From assembly GCA_009903905.1 (NCBI GenBank), contig WYEI01000262.1, forward strand, positions 1-9,933: a DNA stretch of 9,933 nt. Direction: 5' to 3'. Shown one piece after another: positions 1-5,790 of this stretch (its first letter is position 1; every line of letters begins with the position of its first letter). The notes beneath the pieces were generated by a model. That model saw only the letters and a list, made by a program, of their open reading frames with translations, was not told the DNA's origin and searched no databases. The translations under genes and the position numbers were made by a program. The stretch is from Pyrobaculum sp. GTDB lineage: Archaea; Thermoproteota; Thermoprotei; Thermoproteales; Thermoproteaceae.

Positions 1-519
1 CTGAGACACCGCGTCAAGCAGACGCCGTTTAGAAAGATCTTGAGGGCGGTAGAGGAAAAGGCGAGGGAGGTCGGCTCCGCGGTCTTCTACGTCTCCAGCT
101 TTAGAAACAGCCGGGTGTGTCCAATCCACTTCGCCTTGCTGAAAAACGGCGGCGGTTGGCATACTTTGCACTGCCCCAGCGGCCACGTCGTGGATAGAGA
201 CGCGGCGGCGGTGATGAACATGTTGTGGAAAACCACCCCCACAGGGTGGGTGAAAGGCGTCTGGTGGGACGTGAAAGAGGCGAGAAAGAGGCTGAAAAAG
301 GGGATCGTGCCGAGGGAAGCTGTGAGGAAGACGAATCACATCATTCCGCGGCCCGTTGTACACGCCGTCTGGACCTCGCTCATGGCGCTGAAGGCCAGCT
401 CCCAGTGGCCCGCGGTGCTGGCCCGGGCCGCCCCCATGACCCCCGCCCAAGGCGCCGATGAAGGCGGGGCGAGGGCACCTCCCCACGGGGCACCCGCCCT
501 CGGGGAGGAGGTCGGATGA
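1..519 (+). CDS. tnpB: TnpB-type (IS200/IS605 OrfB) RNA-guided nuclease, C-terminal part
   Basis: The reading frame is open from the first base, so the gene starts outside the window; 172 C-terminal residues are visible. The zinc-finger block has CPIH near residue 40 and CPSGH near residue 58, followed by VVDRDAAAVMNML, which matches the last RuvC motif of TnpB; the Asp near residue 67 would be the third catalytic acid. The finger has His in place of two of the usual Cys ligands (C-x2-H and C-x3-H), so it is a variant rather than the standard four-Cys form. TnpB proteins are nucleases guided by an RNA that overlaps the 3' end of their own gene. A tail of about 100 residues rich in Ala, Pro and Gly follows the RuvC motif, which is long for the family. 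The stop overlaps the hisA start (ATGA). Whether the element is intact cannot be judged because its left end is missing. Confidence 0.82.
   Translation: MRHRVKQTPFRKILRAVEEKAREVGSAVFYVSSFRNSRVCPIHFALLKNGGGWHTLHCPSGHVVDRDAAAVMNMLWKTTPTGWVKGVWWDVKEARKRLKKGIVPREAVRKTNHIIPRPVVHAVWTSLMALKASSQWPAVLARAAPMTPAQGADEGGARAPPHGAPALGEEVG
504..512 (+). promoter_or_regulatory. Strong purine-rich ribosome binding site for hisA
   Basis: GGAGGAGGT lies three bases before the hisA ATG, inside the last codons of tnpB. No TATA-like element is seen 20-35 bases upstream of hisA, where the DNA is very GC-rich. hisA therefore probably depends on read-through transcription from the tnpB side plus this site, unlike the leaderless genes elsewhere in the window. 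Confidence 0.55.
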
Positions 520-1199
520 TTATCCCTTCTATCGATATAGAGGGGGGCAGGGCGGTCAAGAGGGTGATGGGGAGGAGGGGGCAGTACGTATTTGTGGGGG
601 ATCCCCTCGCCTTGGCTGAGCGATTTAAGAAAGCGCCGCTGGTTCACGTCGTAGATCTTGACGGGGCTGAGGCGGGCAGGCCGGTCAACGTGGCCGTGGT
701 TGAGAATGTGGTGGAGGTCCTAGGCGGACGTTGTCAATTAGGCGGCGGCATCAGGTCAGAGGAGGCGCTGAGGTGGGCTCTCTCCATATGCCGGGTGGCG
801 GTGGTGGGCACAATGCCTTTTAAACAGCCGGAGCTCTTCCAGATGTTGGCGGCTAAATATGGAGACCGCCTCGCCGCCTCGCTAGACGTGAGGCAAGGCC
901 GGGTGGCGGTGGAGGGCTGGAGAGAAGCCGCGGCGTCTGTAGAAGAGGCGCTAAACATCTTAAGACGCTTTGGTAAACTCGCCGCAGTTATAGTCACAGC
1001 GGTAGACGTGGAGGGCACCGGGGTGGGCTTCGTAGGCTTCGACGTGGCTCCGCTGAGAGATGTGGCGGAGAGGATATACTACGCAGGTGGGATAAAAAGT
1101 TGCCACGACGTCCAAACAGCCCTGAACGCCGGCTTCGACGGCGTAATCGTCGGCTATGCGCTGTATAGGGGAGACTTGAGAAACTGCGCCGACTTTTAA
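516..1199 (+). CDS. hisA: HisA, phosphoribosylformimino-AICAR phosphate isomerase
   Basis: This 227-residue protein is a (beta/alpha)8 barrel of the HisA/HisF family. HisA catalyses the Amadori isomerisation of ProFAR to PRFAR in histidine biosynthesis, in the cytoplasm. The N-terminal MIIPSIDIEGG supplies the first catalytic Asp (D7), and SLDVRQG supplies the second (D124). Gly-rich phosphate-binding loops are seen at GGGIR (76-80) and AGGI (190-193), and VVDLDGA and GVIVGYAL are also typical. The length fits HisA, which is slightly shorter than HisF. The ATG lies directly before the first barrel strand and overlaps the tnpB stop by four bases. No other his gene is in the window, so the gene stands apart from any his cluster here. 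The VD of TAVDVEGTG replaces the more usual TDIxRDGT, a modest family variation. Confidence 0.93.
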   Translation: MIIPSIDIEGGRAVKRVMGRRGQYVFVGDPLALAERFKKAPLVHVVDLDGAEAGRPVNVAVVENVVEVLGGRCQLGGGIRSEEALRWALSICRVAVVGTMPFKQPELFQMLAAKYGDRLAASLDVRQGRVAVEGWREAAASVEEALNILRRFGKLAAVIVTAVDVEGTGVGFVGFDVAPLRDVAERIYYAGGIKSCHDVQTALNAGFDGVIVGYALYRGDLRNCADF

Positions 1200-1239
1200 C
1201 TATAAAATAGTGCTTGTGTTGTCTTCGTCGGGTGTGGCG

Positions 1240-1248
1240 TTTTTAAAA
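1240..1248. terminator. Bidirectional T-run between hisA and rtcB
   Basis: TTTTT followed by AAAA lies in the 65-base gap between the convergent hisA and rtcB genes, so each strand reads a T-run shortly after its stop codon. Archaeal transcription commonly ends at T-runs without a hairpin. No stem-loop is obvious. Confidence 0.45.
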
Positions 1249-1264
1249 GAGCAGTTGGCCGTGG

Positions 1265-2719
1265 TCAGCCTTTCACGACGCCGATGGGCCTCTGCCTGAC
1301 GACTTTTCTGGCGAAGCCTACTTGGTGCGCGGTCTCGACCACGCGGTCTACGTCTTTGTAGGCCCAGGGGGCTTCCTCTGAGATGACCTCGGTTTCGGCG
1401 CTTCTCACGATGATGCCTTTCTTGGCCATTTCCTCCTGCACCTTGTGCGGCGGGTACATCCTTATGGCGGCTTCTCTGCTGAGGACGCGGCCTGCGCCGT
1501 GCGGCGCCGTGCCGAAGGTGAGCTTCATGGCCTCCGGCGTGCCCACCAATATCCAGGAGGCTGTACCCATGCTGCCCGGGATGAGGACGGGTTGTCCTAT
1601 TTCTCTGTATTTAGCCGGTATCTCGGGCCTGCCAGGCGGGAAGGCCCTCGTGGCGCCTTTGCGGTGGACCCAGACCTTCCTCACGGTGCCCTTATCATCG
1701 ACTACGTGTTCCTCCAGCTTGGCGATGTTGTGGGCCACGTCGTATACCAGCTCGAGACCGACCTTCTCTATGGAGCCGAAGACCTTCTTGAAGGCCTCCC
1801 TGACCCAGTGCATTATTATGTGTCTGTTTGTCCAGGCGAAGTTGGCGGCGGAGGCCATGGCCTTTATGTAGTCCTCAGCCACCTTGTCCTTCAGCGGCGC
1901 CGCCGCGAGCTCCCTGTCGGGGAGGTTGAGGCCCCACCTCCTCATGTTCCTCTCCATGATCAGTAGGTAGTCTGTGGCGACCTGGTGCCCGAAGCCCCGG
2001 CTGCCTGTGTGTATCATGACCACCACCTGGCCCTCCCGCTCTATGCCGAAGGTCTTGGCGGCCTTCTCGTCAAATATCTTGTCCACCACTTGGATCTCTA
2101 GGAAGTGGTTGCCGGAGCCCAGCGTGCCGAGCTGATCCCTCCCGCGGGCCTTGGCCTTCTCGCTGACCTTTGAGGGGTCCGCCAGCTTCCAGGAGCCCCG
2201 CTCCTCTATGTACTCCATGTCCTCGGCCCATCCGTAGCCCTTCTGCACGGCCCACTCCACGCCCTCGGCCAGCGCCCTCTCGAACTCCCCTGGCGACAGC
2301 CTGAGGTGGCCTGTGCCGCCCACGCCTGGAGGCACCAGGCGGAAGATGGCGTCCACCAGCTCCTTAAGCTTGGGCCTCACCTCCTCCTCCGTGAGGTTTG
2401 TCCTAAGGACGCGGACGCCGCAGTTGATGTCGTAGCCGATGCCGCCCGGCGAGATAACGCCTTCCTCTGCGTCTATGGCGGCGACGCCGCCGATGGGGAA
2501 GCCGTAGCCCTGGTGGCCGTCGGGCAGGATGATGCTGTATTTGTATATGCCGGGGAGGCAGCCGACGTTTATGCCCTGTTCGATGGTCATGTCGGCCTTC
2601 ATCTTCTCCAGGAGGGCATTGTCTGCGTAGATCCTCACGGGTACCTTCTGGCAGGGCTTGACGCCGGGCGGTATCTCCCAGACGTAGTCATTTACCTTGT
2701 TAATAGGGATATTCCTCAT
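1265..2719 (-). CDS. rtcB: RtcB, tRNA-splicing RNA ligase
   Basis: RtcB joins RNA ends carrying 2',3'-cyclic phosphate or 3'-phosphate to 5'-OH ends, using GTP and Mn2+. In archaea it ligates tRNA exons after the splicing endonuclease has cut. This 484-residue protein has the whole active site: D97 and C100 in GYDINCGVR, N204 and H205 in GSGNHFLE, H237 in MIHTGSRG, H330 in YDVAHN, and H407 in TAPHGAGR, the nucleotidylated His. These match the known Pyrococcus horikoshii residues closely in spacing. The frame is open much further upstream, to about 2953, but the ATG at 2719 is chosen because MRNIPINKVNDYVWEIP looks like the family N-terminus and a TATA box sits 25 bases before it. No intein or insertion is seen. 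Pyrobaculum has many tRNA introns, so the gene should be in steady demand. Confidence 0.96.
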   Translation of the reverse strand: MRNIPINKVNDYVWEIPPGVKPCQKVPVRIYADNALLEKMKADMTIEQGINVGCLPGIYKYSIILPDGHQGYGFPIGGVAAIDAEEGVISPGGIGYDINCGVRVLRTNLTEEEVRPKLKELVDAIFRLVPPGVGGTGHLRLSPGEFERALAEGVEWAVQKGYGWAEDMEYIEERGSWKLADPSKVSEKAKARGRDQLGTLGSGNHFLEIQVVDKIFDEKAAKTFGIEREGQVVVMIHTGSRGFGHQVATDYLLIMERNMRRWGLNLPDRELAAAPLKDKVAEDYIKAMASAANFAWTNRHIIMHWVREAFKKVFGSIEKVGLELVYDVAHNIAKLEEHVVDDKGTVRKVWVHRKGATRAFPPGRPEIPAKYREIGQPVLIPGSMGTASWILVGTPEAMKLTFGTAPHGAGRVLSREAAIRMYPPHKVQEEMAKKGIIVRSAETEVISEEAPWAYKDVDRVVETAHQVGFARKVVRQRPIGVVKG

Positions 2720-2739
2720 AGACGAGACGTTGTATGCAC

Positions 2740-2747
2740 TTAAAAAG
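2740..2747 (-). promoter_or_regulatory. TATA box of rtcB
   Basis: On the minus strand the sequence reads CTTTTTAAG, centred about 25 bases upstream of the rtcB ATG at 2719. That is the expected archaeal TATA position for a transcript starting at the start codon. Confidence 0.6.
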
Positions 2748-2765
2748 TTTTGGGCGGCGTAAGGG

Positions 2766-2772
2766 TTATAAA
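2766..2772 (+). promoter_or_regulatory. Unassigned TATA-like box with a GC hairpin downstream
   Basis: TTATAAA on the plus strand would place a transcription start near 2795, far before the pilin-like gene at 2889, which has its own TATA at 2862-2870. Between lies a GC-rich stretch with no convincing ORF. It ends in a perfect hairpin, CGGGGC (2843-2848) with loop ACC and GCCCCG (2852-2857), followed by TTAATTT. A short non-coding RNA or a long pilin leader is possible, or the match is chance. Confidence 0.3.
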
Positions 2773-2861
2773 CCGGGGCTTGACTAGACGCGAGCCGGGA
2801 CTGCGCCGGGTGAGGGCGGCATGTGTCGCGCTGTGAGGCCGGCGGGGCACCGCCCCGTGTT

Positions 2862-2870
2862 AATTTAAAT
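2862..2870 (+). promoter_or_regulatory. TATA box of the pilin-like gene
   Basis: AATTTAAAT is centred about 23 bases before the ATG at 2889, which suggests a leaderless transcript. It supports 2889 as the start rather than the in-frame ATG at 2823, which lies upstream of this box. Confidence 0.6.
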
Positions 2871-2888
2871 ACATGGCCACTGTATACC

Positions 2889-3332
2889 ATGAGAGGCGCG
2901 GTTGTGAGCATCCAGGTGGCCATCCTTATGGCTGTTATATTGACGATAGCCATCGCCGTGGCTGGATACCTCTACACCACGTTCTACTCCTCCCTGCAGT
3001 ACACCTACGTCGCGGTTACGCAGGCCTACGCCTACCCCCGAGACGGCGGTACTGAGGTTAAGCTGTGTTTCATGGTGGGCGGCTCCGGGGGGCTGAAGAT
3101 CGTGAGCGTGGAGCTGAACGGGAAGGAGACGTCGGGGGTGACCGTCGTCGTGAGGGGGCGCGAGATGTCTGAGGTGAAGGCCGGCGATGCAGGGTACGTG
3201 AAGGCCTTCTTTCCTGGGCTCCAGCTGGCGCCGGGGCAGATGGCGGTGGGCCGCGTGGTGACGTTGCAGGGGTTCAGCTTCCTCTTCACGCCGCAGGTCT
3301 CAAACACAGAGGGGGTCTGCCCGGGGGAGTAA
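2889..3332 (+). CDS. Type IV pilin-like / archaellin-like N-terminal domain protein
   Basis: This 147-residue protein starts MRGAVVSIQVAILMAVILTI. A short positively charged head ending in Gly-Ala, then a hydrophobic helix to about residue 27, is the layout of archaeal type III signal peptides cut by a prepilin peptidase (PibD/FlaK). The mature protein would be anchored by the helix with a mostly beta-rich domain outside the cell, containing two Cys (near residues 60 and 144) that could pair. Such proteins are pilus subunits or pilin-like surface proteins. No pilus assembly ATPase or membrane platform gene is nearby, so it is an orphan here. It is transcribed divergently from rtcB. The family assignment comes from the N-terminus only; the rest is not recognised. 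Confidence 0.6.
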   Translation: MRGAVVSIQVAILMAVILTIAIAVAGYLYTTFYSSLQYTYVAVTQAYAYPRDGGTEVKLCFMVGGSGGLKIVSVELNGKETSGVTVVVRGREMSEVKAGDAGYVKAFFPGLQLAPGQMAVGRVVTLQGFSFLFTPQVSNTEGVCPGE

Positions 3333-3340
3333 TTTATCTA

Positions 3341-3353
3341 CATCTTTTTTCCT
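3341..3353 (+). terminator. T-run after the pilin-like gene
   Basis: CATCTTTTTTCCT follows the pilin-like stop codon by eight bases and fits an archaeal T-run terminator. It lies just before the ATG of the next short frame. Confidence 0.35.
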
Positions 3354-3355
3354 CC

Positions 3356-3493
3356 ATGGGGCCGGAGGATTTAGCAAAGCTCGTGTTGGTGTCGGGCCCC
3401 GACGCAGGCGGGGGCCGTGTACTTTTCACAGCCACTAGGATAAGCCTGGAGCAGAACAGGTACGAGTCTTCGGTATGGGTATACGAGGGGTAA
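3356..3493 (+). pseudogene. N-terminal stump of an S9-family (acylaminoacyl-type) peptidase
   Basis: The frame encodes 45 residues from ATG to TAA. The start MGPEDLAKLVLVS and the stretch RVLFTATRISLEQNRY followed by SVWVYEG resemble the first blade of the beta-propeller of archaeal acylaminoacyl peptidase/prolyl oligopeptidase family enzymes, which usually have about 600 residues. Everything after the first blade is missing, including the alpha/beta-hydrolase domain with the Ser-Asp-His triad, so no peptidase activity can remain. The expected DPxxSPDG motif is altered to GPDAGGG. An AT-rich TATA-like element (3331-3339) lies just upstream. I take it as the remnant of a deleted or displaced gene. 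A real 45-residue gene is the alternative. The family call is from memory of the motif. Confidence 0.5.
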
Positions 3494-3553
3494 ACTGTGT
3501 CGTGTACATAGACGTTGAGAAAAAGAGGAGATTACCACGGGGACAGTTCATTA

Positions 3554-3561
3554 CATTATAA
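3554..3561 (+). promoter_or_regulatory. TATA-like box before the metallopeptidase remnant
   Basis: ATTATAAT lies 17-24 bases before the ATG at 3578. The spacing is slightly short for a leaderless start, but the element favours 3578 over the upstream TTG at 3515. Confidence 0.35.
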
Positions 3562-3577
3562 TTGGTCACAGCGCCTC

Positions 3578-3905
3578 ATGGATAAGGTTGAAAAGATCTC
3601 GGAGAGATACAAAATTTACCTAGGCGTGAAAGACGTCAAGTTGGTGGTGAGACCATACAAGACTAGGACTGCCTTCACGAAGTTAAGTTCGCCGTCTACC
3701 ATCTACCTAAATGAACACCTAATCGACGACGAGGAGGTTGTTAAATACCTAATCATCCGCGAGTTGATACACATAAGTCTCCACATGTACCCTCCGATGA
3801 GGTACACCGGCGGCCTGTCCTACGCGGAGAAGTTCGACAACATTCTGCACTTCTATACCAAAGGAGAAGGTTGAGGAGATTAGGGAAAAGATGGTGAAAA
3901 ACTGA
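3578..3905 (+). pseudogene. Small zinc-metallopeptidase-like protein, active site altered and frameshifted
   Basis: The first 94 or so codons read as a small HExxH metallopeptidase domain of the YgjP/SprT/WLM kind: STIYLNEHLIDDEEVVKYLI, then RELIH at residues 61-65. The expected first zinc ligand His is Arg (codon CGC, one transition from CAC). In relatives a third His usually precedes a Phe in an H-x-x-x-F pattern; here the matching place reads SYAEKF, with Tyr. The frame as it stands stops at 3874 after YTKGEG. If one A of the AAA run at 3860-3862 is dropped, the protein continues KEKVEEIREKMVKN to a stop at 3903-3905, a charged helical end typical of these proteins. A lost ligand plus a frameshift point to decay. 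The intact frame runs 3578-3874, and a TTG at 3515 could extend it upstream by 21 codons. Confidence 0.5.
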
Positions 3906-3933
3906 TAAAGGTGAACCGGAGGCTTCAGTGACC

Positions 3934-3955
3934 TCTTTTTTCTCCTCATCTTTTT
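3934..3955 (+). terminator. Double T-run after the metallopeptidase remnant
   Basis: CTTTTTTCTCCTC followed by ATCTTTTT lies about 30 bases after the restored stop of the metallopeptidase-like gene and fits an archaeal T-run terminator. Confidence 0.4.
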
Positions 3956-4080
3956 ATGGGGCCTTCCAGCGCCGCCTCATGCTCCGCGGCTGAGGCAAAG
4001 AGCTCCTCCGGAGGGATGCCTAGCCTCTGTCGTGGACGAAAGAAGAGGAAAAAGAGGCTTATCCGCCTGCAGGTACATCC
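3946..4080 (-). pseudogene. Possible C-terminal fragment of an unidentified gene
   Basis: On the minus strand a frame ends at a TGA at 3946-3948. Its last part reads QRLGIPPEELFASAAEHEA and then a short basic end. It has the charge pattern and helix-friendly composition of a real protein end, unlike the stretch before about 4040, which is Phe-rich and looks non-coding. There is no start codon and no recognisable family. It may be a broken gene end, matching the decayed state of the neighbours, or chance. Confidence 0.25.
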
Positions 4081-4145
4081 CTAGGGATTCGCTCACAGGT
4101 TTAATCACTCCTGTGAGGAAAAAACTGCAGGGAAGTACCTGCAGG
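4066..4145. repeat. Inverted repeats and hairpins upstream of the PaRep2b unit
   Basis: Three nested symmetric elements lie here. CCTGCAGGTAC (4066-4076) is repeated inverted as GTACCTGCAGG (4135-4145). CTCACAGG (4092-4099) pairs with CCTGTGAG (4110-4117) around a 10-base loop. CTGCAGG (4125-4131) pairs with CCTGCAG (4138-4144) around a six-base loop. The 350-base stretch 3950-4300 has no convincing plus-strand gene, so these repeats are its main content. They could be protein-binding sites, an element end, or RNA hairpins. Confidence 0.6.
4097..4115 (+). repeat. Direct repeat, copy 1 of 2
   Basis: AGGTTTAATCACTCCTGTG is matched at 17 of 19 bases by the copy at 4219-4237, 122 bases downstream. 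This copy is also the loop and right arm of the CTCACAGG/CCTGTGAG hairpin. Confidence 0.6.
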
Positions 4146-4218
4146 TGTTGGCGCCTCAGACCTTTTCGCCACACAGCGGGACGACCTCTGCGGTCAGCTC
4201 CACGTGGTATAACCTGGC

Positions 4219-4237
4219 AGGTATAATTACTCCTGTG
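4219..4237 (+). repeat. Direct repeat, copy 2 of 2
   Basis: AGGTATAATTACTCCTGTG is the second copy of the 4097-4115 repeat. It keeps a shorter CAGG/CCTG symmetry and lies about 40 bases before the TATA box of the PaRep2b unit, a position suited to an operator or activator site. Confidence 0.6.
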
Positions 4238-4273
4238 GGTCTGTATCTGCAGTCTTTACCTGTGGAGAGAAGG

Positions 4274-4281
4274 CTTATATA
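4274..4281 (+). promoter_or_regulatory. TATA box of the PaRep2b unit
   Basis: CTTATATA is centred about 24 bases before the ATG at 4301, not before the PaRep2b ATG at 4339. Transcription would therefore begin at the mini-ORF. Confidence 0.6.
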
Positions 4282-4300
4282 GCAAAGCAAAAGAAGAGAC

Positions 4301-4348
4301 ATGGATAAAATTGCGACTGTTATGTCGTTTGACGCGTTATGGAGTTGA
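4301..4348 (+). CDS. 15-codon mini-ORF overlapping the PaRep2b start
   Basis: From the predicted transcription start, ATG opens a short frame, MDKIATVMSFDALWS, and its TGA lies ten bases past the start of the PaRep2b ATG, in another frame. Ribosomes loading at the leaderless end would translate this first and stop just over the next start, which suits translational coupling or attenuation. Alternatively it is the true N-terminus of PaRep2b cut off by a frameshift. A 15-residue frame is too short to prove from sequence alone. Confidence 0.35.
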   Translation: MDKIATVMSFDALWS

Positions 4349-5790
4349 ACAAAATTAAACAACGTCTAGAGCTTGCGCTGAGGCCCGCCGAGCCGCCGAC
4401 CTTAGAGGAGGTGCTTGAGGAGGTTTCTAGACGCGGCGTTCTGCGGGGGCCTGTGGACTGGGTATTCCTGGGCTGGATGCTGTACGTCGAATACGCGGCG
4501 CAGAAGATCGCCGAGACGTTTCAGCTCTCGGAGGGGGAGAGGAGCCAGCTCCTTGACTTCAGAGACACGCTGAAACGGCTTCTGCTGGAGGCGCAGAGGC
4601 AGGCAAAGGCTAAGCTGACGATACTGCACAAAGCCGTTTCGGAGGGCACGTACAGGGTGGAGGGGAAGAGGCTGTACGCGCCGGACGGGACGTGGATACA
4701 TCTGGGCAAAACCACGTATATTCCTATTCACGGCGTAAGCGCCTCGGCGCGTTTTCCCGACGTGTTGAAGCTTCCGCGTGAGCAGCTTGAACCGCTTCAG
4801 ATAGGTTGGAGGGCAAGCGATGAAGGTAGCGTGAAGATCCGGCCCGTCATGAGCACTACACAGCCTTGGCAAGTATTTGCTTGGGTTACGACGAGATATG
4901 GGGAGCTCCATATGCACGTAACCTCGGCCAACTTGACAAACGAGGGGGTGAGCATATTGATACGAAGCACCGCAAGAAGTTGGAGACAGAAGTGGAGCAA
5001 GGACGGGGCCATAGATTTGGTGGTGACACACCTCAGACACGGCGAGTGGGCGTCCTTCCTGACTATGTGGCTGGGAGATGGTGAGACTAAACGGAGGGAA
5101 GTGTTGCACGGCAAGTACCGGCTTATTATTGTAACTAAGGAGCCTTGGAGGTTGGGCAAAAGCATAGATGCGAGAAAGGCCCTCGTAGCCTCCGGCAGAG
5201 AGGCGTTTGAGAGACTTAGAGAGACAGCGGGCGCGTACGGCGAACTGCTTGATCTGCTGAAGGCTCACAAGTGGATCTACATAAAGCTGGCCACAGACGA
5301 CGGCTTTAGAGCCAGGCTGAAGACGAGGAAGAGGAGTATAGACGTCCTTAGAGAGATGTATAGGCACAACAATGGCGAAACTCCCACGGAACAGTTTTCA
5401 GAGACAGACGGGCAGAGGATAGGAGCAGTGGTCGTAGCAGGTATTGTGATGTATCTCAGACTGAAGAATGGTAAAGGTGGTTCGCTCATAGCCAGTCGCT
5501 CTGTCCGCGATGTCGGAAAGGCGCTTGCCATCGCCGAAAGGCTTGAATTTGCCGGGCTGAGACCCAACATTGTAAAATCTGGCTCCTTCTATATGGTGTA
5601 CATTTCCACCGCAGACCTCCTAAAGCTTGCAGAGAAAGATGACACGGTCAGAAGAGCCGTAGCACTGTACCTTGCCGAAAAGGTGAAGAACGGCACGCCG
5701 AGGCAGAGGGAGATCGCCGAAAAGTTTCTAAAGAGGAACTCCCTTTTTTCCCAATACCTTTCCGCATCCTTAAAGCCAACATCGCCATGA
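4339..5790 (+). CDS. PaRep2b-like protein
   Basis: I recognise this 483-residue protein as the PaRep2b family, a repeated family first noted in Pyrobaculum aerophilum in which many members are reported to carry frameshifts. This copy is uninterrupted. Residues 1-110 are charged and helical (LEEVLEEVSRR, then a coiled-coil-like KRLLLEAQRQAKAKL). The core has WVTTRYGELHMHV (182-194), WASFLTMWLGDGETK (237-251) and KYRLIIVTKEPWRLG (259-273). The segment 380-440 (SLIASRSVRDVGKALAIAE, then LEFAGLRPNIV and YMVYIS) alternates strand and helix. The L-x-x-W-L-G-D-G block and what follows look like half of a LAGLIDADG endonuclease fold, but this is inference. No signal peptide or clear membrane helix is seen. 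Its function is unknown to me. The mini-ORF before it and the ORF after it both overlap it, suggesting one transcript. Confidence 0.75.
   Translation: MELNKIKQRLELALRPAEPPTLEEVLEEVSRRGVLRGPVDWVFLGWMLYVEYAAQKIAETFQLSEGERSQLLDFRDTLKRLLLEAQRQAKAKLTILHKAVSEGTYRVEGKRLYAPDGTWIHLGKTTYIPIHGVSASARFPDVLKLPREQLEPLQIGWRASDEGSVKIRPVMSTTQPWQVFAWVTTRYGELHMHVTSANLTNEGVSILIRSTARSWRQKWSKDGAIDLVVTHLRHGEWASFLTMWLGDGETKRREVLHGKYRLIIVTKEPWRLGKSIDARKALVASGREAFERLRETAGAYGELLDLLKAHKWIYIKLATDDGFRARLKTRKRSIDVLREMYRHNNGETPTEQFSETDGQRIGAVVVAGIVMYLRLKNGKGGSLIASRSVRDVGKALAIAERLEFAGLRPNIVKSGSFYMVYISTADLLKLAEKDDTVRRAVALYLAEKVKNGTPRQREIAEKFLKRNSLFSQYLSASLKPTSP

Noticed and set aside
211..217. C box (GTGATGA) of a C/D box small RNA
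   Set aside because: It lies in conserved tnpB codons and no paired D box at suitable spacing was seen.
1445..1966. Plus-strand open frame of 173 codons opposite rtcB
   Set aside because: The RtcB reading has every catalytic motif; this frame shows none.
2823..2888. Longer start for the pilin-like protein
   Set aside because: It would place 22 residues before the signal-type helix, and the TATA box lies inside the extension.
2720..2953. N-terminal extension of RtcB by 78 residues
   Set aside because: The extra residues are not RtcB-like, the stretch includes the TATA box, and it would overlap the divergent pilin-like gene.
4097..4237. CRISPR array
   Set aside because: There are only two imperfect repeat copies with 103 bases between them, and no further unit.
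4402..5367. Minus-strand open frame of 321 codons opposite PaRep2b
   Set aside because: It mirrors the codon structure of the plus-strand gene, has no promoter and its translation shows no domain-like pattern.
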